Source of the DNA: JAZKIX01 sp040384645
GTDB taxonomy: Bacteria > Pseudomonadota > Gammaproteobacteria > Burkholderiales > Burkholderiaceae_D
DNA: 47,555 nt
NCBI GenBank assembly: GCA_040384645.1
Contig: JAZKIX010000105.1
Coordinates: forward strand, 1-47,555
Direction of reading: 5' to 3'
This document shows, piece by piece, positions 8,508-17,125 of the stretch (positions are counted from its first letter, which is position 1; every line of letters starts with the position of its first letter). Position numbers and translations under genes: made by a program. The notes beneath the pieces were generated by a model, which saw nothing but the letters and a program-made list of their open reading frames with translations, ran no database searches and had not been told where the DNA came from.

Positions 8508-9770
8508 TCAGACACCCGCTGAGCTAATGATGACGGCCTCGCTATTTAGTTCCCCGCGCAACATGGTCTTGATCCCGCGCACCGCTTGCCGGATCCGTGC
8601 TTCGTTTTCAATCAGGGCGAATCGCACATAGTCGTCGCCATATTCGCCAAAACCGATGCCGGGCGAGACGCAGACCTTGGCTTGCGCCAGCAATTGTTTG
8701 GCAAATTCGAGCGAGCCGAGGTGGCGGTACGCTTCCGGGATCAAGGCCCAGATATACATTGATGCCTTGGGCGAATCGACCATCCAGCCAGCTTCGTGCA
8801 AGCCTTTGACCAAGACATTGCGGCGGCTTTGGTATTGCGCACAGATGTCGCGCACGCATTGCTGGTCGCCTTCCAATGCGGCAATCGCGGCCACTTGCAC
8901 CGGCGTAAAGCTGCCGTAATCGTGATAACTCTTGATGCGCGCCAGCGCTGCGACCAGTTCCTTGTTGCCGACCATGAAACCGATGCGCCAGCCCGCCATG
9001 TTGTAGCTTTTCGATAGCGTGAAAAACTCGACCGCCACATCGCGCGCGCCCGGTACTTGCATGATCGAGGGCGCTTTCCAGCCGTCGAACACGATGTCGG
9101 CGTAAGCCAGATCGTGCACCACCAGGATGTCGTGTTCTTTCGCCAGCTTGATGACGCGCTCAAAAAATTCCAGCTCGACGCATTGCGCGGTCGGGTTGGA
9201 GGGGAAGCCGAGAATCATCATCTTCGGTTTGGGATAACTTTCGCGGATCGCGCGTTCCAGCTCGGCAAAAAAATCGACGCCGGGACTCATGCGTACCGAG
9301 CGCACATCGGCGCCGGCAATCACCGCGCCGTAGATGTGAATCGGGTAGCTCGGATTGGGCACCAGCACGGTGTCGCCGCGATCAAGGGTGGCCAGCATCA
9401 GATGCGCCAGACCTTCTTTGGAGCCGATGGTGACGATGGCTTCGCTATCGGGATCGAGCTCGACCTGATAGCGGTCCTTGTACCAGCGCGTAATTGCCCG
9501 GCGCAGGCGCGGGATGCCTTTGGAGGATGAGTAGCCGTGGGTGTCGACCCGTTTTGCGACTTCGGTCAGCTTGTCGACGATGTGCTGCGGCGTGGCGCCG
9601 TCGGGGTTGCCCATCGACAGGTCGATGATGTCTTCGCCACGCCGCCGCGCGGCCATTTTTAGCTCGGCGGTGATGTTGAAAACGTAGGGTGGAAGACGTT
9701 CGATGCGCGAAAAGCGGCGCGGCGTTGGTGATGGATTGCTGGGGGATTGCGTGATGGGAGATTGAGACAT
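8508..9770 (-). CDS. alaC: PLP-dependent alanine aminotransferase (AlaC type)
   Basis: The start at 9770 (MSQSPITQSPS) follows a GAAAGAAAAA-type ribosome site; an open frame runs further upstream but lacks family similarity. The 420-aa protein is a fold-type I class I/II aminotransferase: FSRIERLPPYVFNITAELK and DLSMGNPDGATPQHIVDKL at the N-terminus, VPNPSYPIHIYGAV, GFPSNPTAQ, then VVHDLAYADIVFDG and TLSKSYNMAGWRIGF with the Schiff-base lysine at about residue 254. This is the AlaC/YfdZ subgroup, which makes alanine from pyruvate with glutamate. In many Burkholderiales this gene is followed by hom and thrC; here it is followed by a REP-like palindrome and glycosyltransferases. Confidence 0.88.
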   Translation of the reverse strand: MSQSPITQSPSNPSPTPRRFSRIERLPPYVFNITAELKMAARRRGEDIIDLSMGNPDGATPQHIVDKLTEVAKRVDTHGYSSSKGIPRLRRAITRWYKDRYQVELDPDSEAIVTIGSKEGLAHLMLATLDRGDTVLVPNPSYPIHIYGAVIAGADVRSVRMSPGVDFFAELERAIRESYPKPKMMILGFPSNPTAQCVELEFFERVIKLAKEHDILVVHDLAYADIVFDGWKAPSIMQVPGARDVAVEFFTLSKSYNMAGWRIGFMVGNKELVAALARIKSYHDYGSFTPVQVAAIAALEGDQQCVRDICAQYQSRRNVLVKGLHEAGWMVDSPKASMYIWALIPEAYRHLGSLEFAKQLLAQAKVCVSPGIGFGEYGDDYVRFALIENEARIRQAVRGIKTMLRGELNSEAVIISSAGV

Positions 9771-10008
9771 AGTTTTTCTTTCGTAAGCGCCCGGAACCGT
9801 CCGAGCGACGTTGGAAGTGCGATTGACTGGCAAGTCAGCGAATCTTTCCGGGCTTGATTTTAAACAAGTTGGCGGGGAATTGGCAGTGCGGGTTGCGGCA
9901 GGGCGAAATATTTTGAATATTTTTGCATCCAGAACGCTTTGCGCTTCGTATAAACCTTTGTTGCACCTCCGTCCACACACGCTATTTACTTTTTATAGGG
10001 AGTTTTTC

Positions 10009-10554
10009 ATGAAAAAATCATCCACACTTTTCTCCAGCCTGGCCATTGCTGCATCTGGCGCTGCTTTGCTGGGTGCCTGTTCCACCCCAATGAAGGCGCC
10101 CGAAGCGCCGGCCGCGGTCACCGTGCCGGCAGGCAATAAAATGGTCATGACGGCATTGGGCGCAGGTGACTTGAGTTATGAATGCCGTGCCAAGGCCAAT
10201 ACGCCAGATGCCTTCGAGTGGGCGTTTACCGGGCCGGTAGCTACCCTTTATGATTCGCAAAAGAATGCAGTGGGGAAATATTACGCCGGACCGACATGGG
10301 AATCGAACGATGGCAGCAAGGTCACCGGTAAGCAAATCGCAGTGTCACCGGCATCTAAAGCAGGCGCCATTCCCCTGCAATTGGTACAGGCCAACCCGGC
10401 TAGCGGCATGGGCGCCATGACCGGCATCACCTATATTCAGCGCTTGAATACGGTCGGTGGCGCTGCTGCAGCCGAGCCTTGCAGTGCTGCCAATGCCGGC
10501 GCCAAACAGACGGTCAAGTACCAGGCTGATTACGTTTTCTACAAGGCATCCTGA
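10009..10554 (+). CDS. DUF3455 lipoprotein
   Basis: The ATG at 10009 follows GGGAG at 9998-10002. The 181-aa protein begins MKKSSTLFSSLAIAASGAAL with a lipobox, LLGAC|S, so it should be a lipid-anchored envelope protein. The mature part has LSYECRAKANTPDAFEWAFT, GPVATLYDSQKNAVGKYYAG and PTWESNDGSKVTGK, the conserved features of DUF3455. The family has no established biochemical role. It stands alone, with a hairpin shortly after the stop. An open frame begins further upstream, but only this start gives a signal peptide. Confidence 0.85.
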   Translation: MKKSSTLFSSLAIAASGAALLGACSTPMKAPEAPAAVTVPAGNKMVMTALGAGDLSYECRAKANTPDAFEWAFTGPVATLYDSQKNAVGKYYAGPTWESNDGSKVTGKQIAVSPASKAGAIPLQLVQANPASGMGAMTGITYIQRLNTVGGAAAAEPCSAANAGAKQTVKYQADYVFYKAS

Positions 10555-10585
10555 GATATCCTGATATTTCCTGAATAAGGCAAGG

Positions 10586-10624
10586 CGACGCTGCATCGAA
10601 CCCGGCTTGACCGGTGCAGTGTCG
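10586..10624 (+). terminator. hairpin downstream of the DUF3455 gene
   Basis: CGACGCTGCATCG pairs with CCGGTGCAGTGTCG across a loop, with a few G-U pairs. It lies 32 bp after the stop codon. No clean U-run follows, so it may be a transcript-stabilising hairpin and not a full intrinsic terminator. The remaining ~290 bp up to the next gene hold no gene or motif that I recognise. Confidence 0.5.
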
Positions 10625-10917
10625 TTACACCTCTTTTGCACCATGCAAAAGAGAGCCATGGCTTGCGTCATATCTGCTGTCAAGCAAACTTCAAGCAAGC
10701 ACAAAAAAAATCTAATCCCTCCCCAATTCGACCAGTTCACTTTTTTGTATAACAGTCGTGTCGTCCTCATTACTTCGTTGTGTTTGATACTTCCGTGTGG
10801 CCACTGACTTGCAGGCTTGTATTTTTCACCATTGATACAAATATAACGCCAAGATTTATCGCGCAGCATGGCCTTCATCACACGGCGAAGGCCAAATTTT
10901 TTGGCAAAGGGTTTTAA

Positions 10918-11595
10918 ATGAATGTTTTGTTATTTGGCGCCACCGGCATGGTCGGGCAAGGCGTGTTGCGGGAATGTCTGGCATCGGTCCAGGTTGATTC
11001 AGTCGTGACAATCGGTCGTACACCGACCGGGCAAAGCCACGCCAAACTACGCGAATTGGCGCATCAGGATATGTGGGATTACACCCAAATTGAATCGGCG
11101 CTATCAAATTTCGATGCTTGCTTTTTCTGCCTCGGCGGCACTGCATCGGGCATGAGCGAAGCCGAATATAGCCGCTGTACCTACGATCTGACCGTCGCAG
11201 CGGCAACTGTGCTAGCGCGGCGCAATCCGCAAATGACCTTTGTCTACGTTTCCGGCGTCGGCGCCGACAGTTCGGAAAAAGGGGCGGTTATGTGGGCCCG
11301 GATCAGGGGAAAAACCGAAAATGCCTTGTTGCGATTGCCATTCAAGGCAGCTTATATGTTCAGGCCTGGCATGATCCAGCCGCTGCACGGTATCCGCTCC
11401 AAAACCAAGGCACTTCGCATTTTTTATTCGATTGTCAAGCCAGTGTTGCCATTGATGCGCATGTTGTTTCCGCAACGCATTCTGACCACCAGCGTGATCG
11501 GTCAAGCCATGTTGGCCGTTGCTACACGCGGCGCCGCCAAGCGTGTATTGGAAAGCGCCGATATCAATGCCTTGGTTACAACAAAAATCCGCTGA
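10918..11595 (+). CDS. NAD(P)-binding epimerase/oxidoreductase-like protein
   Basis: The 225-aa protein starts MNVLLFGATGMVGQGVLREC, a Rossmann fold with the GATGxVGxG dinucleotide-binding loop of atypical SDRs. Further features are DACFFCLGGTASGMSEAEYS, FVYVSGVGADSS and AYMFRPGMIQPLHG, which match the NAD-dependent epimerase/NmrA-like group also seen in eukaryotic HTATIP2 relatives. No canonical YxxxK catalytic pair is evident, so an enzymatic reaction cannot be assigned. It is followed 136 bp later by the CoA-transferase and may be a single-gene unit. Confidence 0.8.
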   Translation: MNVLLFGATGMVGQGVLRECLASVQVDSVVTIGRTPTGQSHAKLRELAHQDMWDYTQIESALSNFDACFFCLGGTASGMSEAEYSRCTYDLTVAAATVLARRNPQMTFVYVSGVGADSSEKGAVMWARIRGKTENALLRLPFKAAYMFRPGMIQPLHGIRSKTKALRIFYSIVKPVLPLMRMLFPQRILTTSVIGQAMLAVATRGAAKRVLESADINALVTTKIR

Positions 11596-11731
11596 AGCTG
11601 TCAGGCAGTAAAATTTTGTTGCACCATTTGCGCTGCATCAAGCATTGTCTTTCCAGTTTGAAAAGTGCAGCGCCGGGCGCTAAGCTGATTGCTTACACTG
11701 TGAATTGGCTTCCAATATAGGCAAAGCAACC

Positions 11732-13741
11732 ATGTCAAACCGCATCGCGCACCCCATGTCGGCCCGTTCGCACGGATCGGGACGCAACAAGATCGTGTCG
11801 GCGCAAGATGCGGTGCGGCTGATCCAGGCTGGCGACACGATTGCCACCGGCGGCTTTGTCGGGATTGGTTTTGCCGAGACCCTTGCGCTGGCGCTGGAGC
11901 AGCGCTTTCTGGCCGATACCAACGTCGATGCCAGTGGCAGCAGCCGGTTGCACGACCTGACCCTGATCTATGCGGCAGGGCAGGGCGACGGCAAGGAGCG
12001 CGGCTTGAATCACCTGGCGCACAAGGGCTTGCTGCGGCGTGTGATCGGTGGCCATTGGGGCTTGGTACCCAAGCTGCAGCAACTGGCAATTGCGAATGAA
12101 ATCGAGGCTTACAACTTGCCGCAAGGCGTGATCAGCCATTTATTCCGCGAAATCGCCGGCGGCCGTCCCGGCGTACTCAGCACGGTGGGATTGGGCACCT
12201 TTGTCGATCCGCGTTTTGGCGGCGGCAAGCTCAATGCGCTGACGCAGGAAGAGATCGTCAGCTTGATGACGGTTGGCGGCGCGGAATATTTATTTTTCAA
12301 AGCGATGCCGATCAATGTCGGCATCATCCGTGGCACCACTGCCGACCTGAACGGCAATGTAACGATGGAAAAAGAAGCGCTGACGCTAGAAGCGCTGGCC
12401 ATTGCGATGGCTGCCCACAACTCCGGCGGCATCGTCATCGTGCAGGTCGAGCGCATCGCCGAGAACGGCTCGCTACCGGCGCGCCAAGTCAAAATTCCCG
12501 GCATCCTGGTTGATTGTGTGGTGCTGGCCGAGCAGCCGTCACACCATATGCAAACCTTCGCCGAACCGTATAGCGCCGCCTTTGCCAGCGAACTGCGGGT
12601 GCCGGTATCGAATATCTTGCCGATGGACATGAGCGAACGCAAAATCATTGCGCGCCGCGCCTCGATGGAATTGAGCGCCAACGATGTCGTCAACCTCGGC
12701 ATCGGCATGCCGGAAGGCGTCGCCATCATCGCCGCCGAAGAAAAAATCCTTGATCTGGTGACCCTCACGGCCGAACCCGGCGTGATCGGCGGCATCCCCG
12801 CCGGCGGGCTCAATTTTGGCGCGGCGACCAATGCCGATGCCGTGATCGACCAGCCGTATCAATTCGATTTCTATGATGGCGGCGGACTGGATGTGGCATT
12901 TCTCGGACTGGCGCAAGCCGATTGTCGCGGCAATCTGAACGTTAGCAAATTCGGGGCGCGGCTGGCCGGTGCCGGCGGCTTTATCAACATCAGCCAGAAC
13001 GCCAAAAAAGTGGTGTTTGTCGGCACCTTTACCAATGGCGGCTTAAAGACGCGGATAGTGAAAGGGCAGTTGCACATCGTGCAGGAAGGCAGCGCCCGCA
13101 AATTTATCGATGCCGTCGAACATCGCACCTACAGCGGCGAATACGCCAGCCTGCGGGGCCAGACGGCCTTGTACGTGACCGAACGCTGCGTATTCCGACT
13201 GATCCCAACTGGCTTGGAGCTGATCGAAATTGCACCCGGCATTGATCTGGCGCGCGATGTGCTGGCACACATGTCGTTCGCGCCGACGATCAGCCCGCAA
13301 CTCAAGCTGATGGATGCGCGTATTTTTTTGCCGCTGGCGATGGGCTTGCGCGACGACTTGTTGCACTTGCATCTGGAACAACGCCTGCGCTACGACCCCA
13401 ACCGCGATCTGTTTTTCATCAATCTGGAAGGGGTCGATATCAAGAGCGCGGACGATATCGAACAATTGCGCGCCGCCGTCGAAGCCAGCCTCGCGCCGCT
13501 CGGACGCAAAGTGCCTGCGGTGGTCAACTACGACAATTTTTCCATCGCGCCCGACTTGATGGACGACTATATCGAGATGGTGCATGGCTTGACCGAACGC
13601 TTTTACAGCGGCGTCACGCGCTACACTACCAGCGCTTTCATGCGCAGCTATTTCGGCCAGGCTTTCGGTAATCGCGCTACCGATCCGGCGCTATACCGCA
13701 ACCGCGCCGATGCACTGGCACAGTTGAAAGGGGATTTTTAA
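11732..13741 (+). CDS. acyl-CoA:acetate/3-ketoacid CoA-transferase (YdiF-like)
   Basis: I take the ATG at 11732 (MSNRIAHPM); a TTG at 11705 is an alternative. The product has 669 aa. Residues ~20-290 form the alpha-type domain (VSAQDAVRLIQAGDTIATGG, FVGIGFAETLALALE) and ~300-520 the beta-type domain (DVVNLGIGMPEGVAIIAAEE, then LVTLTAEPGVIGGIPAGGLN with the candidate catalytic glutamate in TAEPG). An extra C-terminal region (DLFFINLEGVDIKS, GVTRYTTSAFMR) is typical of the 650-670-aa members. The enzyme would move CoA between short-chain acyl-CoAs and acetate or similar acids. No neighbours indicate a specific substrate. Confidence 0.9.
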   Translation: MSNRIAHPMSARSHGSGRNKIVSAQDAVRLIQAGDTIATGGFVGIGFAETLALALEQRFLADTNVDASGSSRLHDLTLIYAAGQGDGKERGLNHLAHKGLLRRVIGGHWGLVPKLQQLAIANEIEAYNLPQGVISHLFREIAGGRPGVLSTVGLGTFVDPRFGGGKLNALTQEEIVSLMTVGGAEYLFFKAMPINVGIIRGTTADLNGNVTMEKEALTLEALAIAMAAHNSGGIVIVQVERIAENGSLPARQVKIPGILVDCVVLAEQPSHHMQTFAEPYSAAFASELRVPVSNILPMDMSERKIIARRASMELSANDVVNLGIGMPEGVAIIAAEEKILDLVTLTAEPGVIGGIPAGGLNFGAATNADAVIDQPYQFDFYDGGGLDVAFLGLAQADCRGNLNVSKFGARLAGAGGFINISQNAKKVVFVGTFTNGGLKTRIVKGQLHIVQEGSARKFIDAVEHRTYSGEYASLRGQTALYVTERCVFRLIPTGLELIEIAPGIDLARDVLAHMSFAPTISPQLKLMDARIFLPLAMGLRDDLLHLHLEQRLRYDPNRDLFFINLEGVDIKSADDIEQLRAAVEASLAPLGRKVPAVVNYDNFSIAPDLMDDYIEMVHGLTERFYSGVTRYTTSAFMRSYFGQAFGNRATDPALYRNRADALAQLKGDF

Positions 13742-13742
13742 G

Positions 13743-13830
13743 GGGTTTTAACCATAAATATACTGCCAGGTGTATTTTTATGGTGCCAATCAATCCGTGC
13801 GGAGTAGGCATTGTTTTGCCATATACCCCC
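13743..13830 (+). repeat. dispersed intergenic repeat, copy 2 (core 13759-13830)
   Basis: The core begins 18 bp after the CoA-transferase stop. The lower stem is perfect: ACCATAAA (13751-13758) faces TTTTATGGT, extending the ATAC/GTAT stem to about 13 bp. TGCG is at 13798-13801, the inner GGCA/TGCC stem is at 13807-13820, and ATATACCCCC ends the unit. Up to 13909 there is nothing else recognisable. Confidence 0.88.
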
Positions 13831-13909
13831 TGTTTTATGTGTCCTGTAAGCAGGGCTGCTCATTGGTTCAGCACAATTAAGTGGTATTTTTGACTGGTTT
13901 TACCTGGCC

Positions 13910-14284
13910 TTACGCTGATTTGCAAAGCCAGCGGTCGCAACCATAGGCGGCAATCGATCCCAGCAAATACATCGCAATATCTTGCAGGCTGAACGTATTG
14001 CCCAGCAAAATATGGACTACGCCGCCGGGTGGAATCGGCAACTGGTCGGCCAGATGGAAATATTGCGAGATCTCCACCAGACACGCGAACAGAAACACAC
14101 CAATCGCAAGCCGCAATGGCGGCAAAGGCTTGATGGCCTGGACCGAAAAGTAGATCAGCGCCACCACCAGGAAATCACTGATGCTGCCGCGAATGAACCT
14201 GATCTGCGCCAGCGTGGTCGCGACCAGCAGTTCGATGATAAAAATGGCGAGGATGAGGGCAAGGTATTTTTGGCGCAGGGACAT
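13910..14284 (-). CDS. DUF2809 family small membrane protein
   Basis: I choose the start at 14284 (MSLRQKYLALILAIFII), since the longer open frame adds an unlikely Asn-rich leader. The 124-aa product has about four membrane helices (LALILAIFIIELLVATTL, DFLVVALIYFSVQAI, LRLAIGVFLFACLVEIS, LQDIAMYLLGSIAAYG). It contains the DUF2809 signature VEISQYFHLAD and the following LLGNTFSLQDI. Function of the family is unknown; members sit in the inner membrane. It is convergent with the CoA-transferase gene. Confidence 0.8.
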   Translation of the reverse strand: MSLRQKYLALILAIFIIELLVATTLAQIRFIRGSISDFLVVALIYFSVQAIKPLPPLRLAIGVFLFACLVEISQYFHLADQLPIPPGGVVHILLGNTFSLQDIAMYLLGSIAAYGCDRWLCKSA

Positions 14285-14327
14285 GGGGTTTTGTGGCGTG
14301 TTATTGGTATTGTTTGATGCAGAAGCC

Positions 14328-14970
14328 TTATTGCGATGGCGTCGGATGTTGTGAAAAGTTGAATCGGAAGTTTTCAAAAAACCTAAATGTTAAATCGCTC
14401 ACCGTGGCTAGATTGACCTCGACCTCGCCAAGCAAAGTATCGGCATCGGTTTGACCATGTGCCCATGCGTCAAAGCAATCGACTTGCGCGCCTTTTTCCA
14501 CCAATGAACGGATCGTTGCAATCACTTGGCGGCTGGCCTCGATGTGCGACGCTTCTTCGGGAAACCAGTCTTCGGGTTCGCCAAAACCCAGCGAGGCGCT
14601 GCCGAAGCACAGATGGCGGAAGTCGCAGCTGCAACCCGATTCCGAACCGAGGTACCACTTGTTTTGATACTGAAGATATTTTTCTTTCACCCATTAATAA
14701 CTCTTGGCTGACTTGGCTTAACGAAAATTTGCCGTCCAATATCGAAGACGCAACTGTTTGCTTAAAAGAGTGTAAGTCCATTTTTAAAGTGTGGTCGGAA
14801 ACTCCGTNNNNNNNNNNGGCGGCTTGACTGCCATGTCCCCTGTCTTCTGGAGCTTGAAGATATTTTTCTTCAGGTATCGCCGGCATCGCCCGCGAGAACT
14901 GAACCTGTGGGCTGTTGGTGCAAGCCAGGTCGGCGTCAGACGATGTGCTGAAAATGGTCAAATAACACAT
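14328..14970 (-). pseudogene. small conserved-looking ORF interrupted by foreign sequence and an assembly gap
   Basis: The N-terminal piece, read from 14970, gives MCYLTIFSTSSDADLACTNS and continues to IPEEKYLQ. The C-terminal piece, read from 14690, gives KEKYLQYQNKWYLGSES, GCSCDFRHLCFG and FGEPEDWFPEEASHIEASRQ, ending at 14328. Removing bases 14671-14854 (one copy of a 16-bp direct repeat plus everything between) joins them in frame as PEEKYLQYQNKWYLGS, giving 152 aa. I do not recognise a named family, although the fused product reads like a coherent Cys-containing soluble protein. Either an insertion disrupts the gene or the scaffold is misjoined here. Confidence 0.65.
14671..14870. mobile_element. 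possible insertion flanked by a 16-bp direct repeat, containing a gap
   Basis: TGAAGATATTTTTCTT is at 14671-14686 and again at 14855-14870. Between them are 121 bp (frame reading INNSWLTWLNENLPSNIED), ten Ns (14808-14817) and 37 bp (GGCGGCTTGACTGCC then ATGTCCCCTGTCTTC). No terminal inverted repeats are visible and no transposase is seen, so the element type is unknown. A 16-bp target duplication would be long for most insertion sequences. A scaffolding artefact is the main alternative. Confidence 0.4.
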
Positions 14971-15016
14971 GGCAGTGGTCTTCTTTTAAGAGTCATTCGA
15001 CTATGTTCTATTCATG

Positions 15017-15099
15017 GAGCATTAAAAATACTCCGGCATGTATTTTTAAAGTGACAATAAAAACCTGCGGGTAAGGCATAGTTTTAGCATATACCCCCC
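15017..15099 (+). repeat. dispersed intergenic repeat, copy 3 (core 15027-15099)
   Basis: The core starts AATACTCCGGCATGTATTTT, has TGCG at 15066-15069 and ends GCATATACCCCCC. CATTAAAAATAC faces GTATTTTTAAAGTG in the first hairpin. It lies just past the 3' end of moeA, but in the orientation opposite to that gene. Confidence 0.87.
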
Positions 15100-15119
15100 A
15101 ATTTTCTTAATTTTGATTG

Positions 15120-16436
15120 CTAAATCAAACCATCAAACAGCACCACATCCACCTCATCTCCAGCCGCGATATTGCCCTGCTGCTCATGCAAGACCACCAT
15201 GCAATTGGCTTCCGACATCGAGCGCAAGATGCCGGAACCTTGGGCGCCGGTGATGCGCACTTGTTGCCGGCCGTCGGCATCGTGCGACAGGATGCCGCGC
15301 TGGTATTCGCTGCGGCCTAATTTTTTGCGTATGTCGTCGTGCGACTTGACCCGTAGCAGCGGCAGCGGCCGCGCATCGGCACCCATCATGTGCAGCAATG
15401 CGGCGCGCACCATGAAGTAAAAAGTGATCATCACCGCGACTGGATTGCCTGGCAGGCCGAACAGGAGCGCGCTCTTGCCATTGCTATGGATCGGGCCGAA
15501 TGCCATCGGACGGCCAGGCCGCATATTGATTTTCCAAAAGGCGACTTGACCCAATTGCGCCATCACATCGCGGGTGTAATCGGCGCCGCCATGCGATACG
15601 CCGCCGGAGGTAATGATGACGTCGGCATGTTCTGCCGCATGGCGGAAGGCGGTTTCCAGCGCGGCCGGCTTGTCCTTGATCACGCCCAGGTCGAGCAAGT
15701 CGCAATCGAGCCGCTTGAGCATGCCGAACAGGGTGTAGCGATTGCTATCGTAGACGCAGCCGGGGTCGAGCGCTTCGCCGATGGAGCGCAGTTCGTCACC
15801 GGTGGAAAAGAAGGCGACACGCAGCCGGCGCTGTACTGGCAGCGCGGCCACACCGAGCGAAGCGAGCAAGCCGAGGTCGGCGGGGCGGATGATTTTGCCG
15901 CGCTTCAATGCTGCGCTGCCGGCACGTAAATCTTCGCCAGCACGCCGGCAGTTGGCGCCGGATTTGATGCTGTCGCTGGTGAAGCTGACTTCCGTGTTGA
16001 CGCTGCTAGCACTGCCATCGATGGTCGCTTCCAGTGGAATCACGGTGTCGCAATCGGCCGGCATCACGCTGCCGGTGTTGATGCGGACGCATTCGCCGGC
16101 AGCGACGCTGCCTTGGAAGGGACGCCCGGCATAGGCCGAGCCGACGATTTTCAAGCGGATGTGACCGCTGTCACTACGCTTAACCAGTTCGGCAGCGCGA
16201 AAAGCAAAGCCATCCATCGCGGAATTGTCGTGCGCCGGCACGTTGATGGGCGAGATGATGTCTGCGGCCAGCACCCGATTCAATGCGCCATGAATCGAAA
16301 CAGTTTCACTGTCTTGGATCGGCTTGACGAGTGTGGCAATCATTTGCTGCGCTTGCGCAACGCTAAGGTCAGGGCTATCGGGCATATCGGATCGGTTGCC
16401 GGTGATTTGCAGCGGTATTGTGCTTGGATCGGTCAT
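15120..16436 (-). CDS. moeA: molybdopterin molybdenumtransferase MoeA
   Basis: The 438-aa protein inserts molybdate into adenylylated molybdopterin to form Mo-molybdopterin cofactor. It shows the MoeA landmarks: PINVPAHDNSAMDGFAFRA, AGECVRINTGSVMPADCDTV, the MoCF-binding domain with LLASLGVAALPVQRRLRVAF and FSTGDELRSIGE, DVIITSGGVSHGGADYTRDV, and PGRPMAFGPI followed by LFGLPGNPVAVMITFYFMV. The length matches the family. Its ATG overlaps the mobA stop by 4 bp, so it is the third gene of a moaA-mobA-moeA operon. MoeA and its partner MobA act in successive cofactor steps in the cytoplasm. Confidence 0.95.
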   Translation of the reverse strand: MTDPSTIPLQITGNRSDMPDSPDLSVAQAQQMIATLVKPIQDSETVSIHGALNRVLAADIISPINVPAHDNSAMDGFAFRAAELVKRSDSGHIRLKIVGSAYAGRPFQGSVAAGECVRINTGSVMPADCDTVIPLEATIDGSASSVNTEVSFTSDSIKSGANCRRAGEDLRAGSAALKRGKIIRPADLGLLASLGVAALPVQRRLRVAFFSTGDELRSIGEALDPGCVYDSNRYTLFGMLKRLDCDLLDLGVIKDKPAALETAFRHAAEHADVIITSGGVSHGGADYTRDVMAQLGQVAFWKINMRPGRPMAFGPIHSNGKSALLFGLPGNPVAVMITFYFMVRAALLHMMGADARPLPLLRVKSHDDIRKKLGRSEYQRGILSHDADGRQQVRITGAQGSGILRSMSEANCMVVLHEQQGNIAAGDEVDVVLFDGLI

Positions 16437-17113
16437 GGGTCTGTGGTCGGGCTTACCGCATCGCGGTCTGCCAGGCTTTCAAAATGATGCAGTTGTTCCA
16501 GGGTATTGATATTGCAAAAGGCCATGTTGTGGTCGAATTGACATTCGGCCACCTTGACCGATCCGTGCCATCCATCCATCCTGCGTCCGCCGCTTTGCAG
16601 GTAGGTATTGAGCTGCGGCAGCAGCGTTGTCTTGAGCAGGCAAAACACAGGCTGGTTTTGCTTTCGGGCTATCCCTGAACCAGCTTCAAGCGTCACGGCA
16701 AAAGCCAGATCAGCGTCCTGTTCCAGCAGCCCTGCAGCCAGGCGCGCCACCAAATCATCAGGCAGGAAGGGGCAGTCGCAAGGCACCGTCAGCAAATAAG
16801 GCGTGCTGCAAGCTTGCAAGCCAGCTTGCAAGCCCGCCAGCGGACCGATAAAGCCATCCAACTGGTAGGTGACGACGGGCACGCCGAGGCTTTCATATTG
16901 CACGATATGGCGATTGGCATTGATCACGATGGTGCCGACTTGCGGCGCCAGTTTTTGCAAGATGGTTTGCACCAGCATTTGTCCGCGAAACAGTTGCAAG
17001 CCCTTATCAACACTGCCCATGCGCACGCCGCGTCCGCCGGCCAGGATCAGGCCGGTAACCGCATTGCGTGGCAAGGTAAATGGGGGACTGACTATTGTGC
17101 TTGTCGTACTCAT
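16433..17113 (-). CDS. mobA: molybdenum cofactor guanylyltransferase MobA
   Basis: The 226-aa protein transfers GMP from GTP to Mo-molybdopterin, giving the bis-MGD precursor. The nucleotidyltransferase signature is at residues ~22-40 (GLILAGGRGVRMGSVDKGLQ). DGFIGPLAGLQAGLQ and LLTVPCDCPFLPDDL follow, with the metal-binding Asp in PCDCP. QPVFCLLKTTLLPQLNTYLQ and NINTLEQL are also family features. It lies 12 bp after moaA and overlaps moeA by 4 bp. The presence of mobA implies that the cell makes dinucleotide cofactor for DMSO-reductase-family enzymes, though none is encoded here. Confidence 0.93.
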   Translation of the reverse strand: MSTTSTIVSPPFTLPRNAVTGLILAGGRGVRMGSVDKGLQLFRGQMLVQTILQKLAPQVGTIVINANRHIVQYESLGVPVVTYQLDGFIGPLAGLQAGLQACSTPYLLTVPCDCPFLPDDLVARLAAGLLEQDADLAFAVTLEAGSGIARKQNQPVFCLLKTTLLPQLNTYLQSGGRRMDGWHGSVKVAECQFDHNMAFCNINTLEQLHHFESLADRDAVSPTTDP

Positions 17114-17125
17114 GTTGCTGGCGGC

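Noticed and set aside
10607..10807. 66-codon plus-strand frame between the DUF3455 and epimerase genes
   Set aside because: It begins inside a hairpin, has Cys/Ser/Lys-biased composition and no ribosome site.
10345..10881. 178-codon minus-strand frame overlapping the DUF3455 gene
   Set aside because: Most of it is antisense to the lipoprotein; no domain is visible, so the intergenic part is not supported as a gene.
12109..12831. 240-codon minus-strand frame inside the CoA-transferase gene
   Set aside because: It is opposite a clear enzyme gene, has Ser/Met/Pro-rich composition without domains, and no ribosome site.
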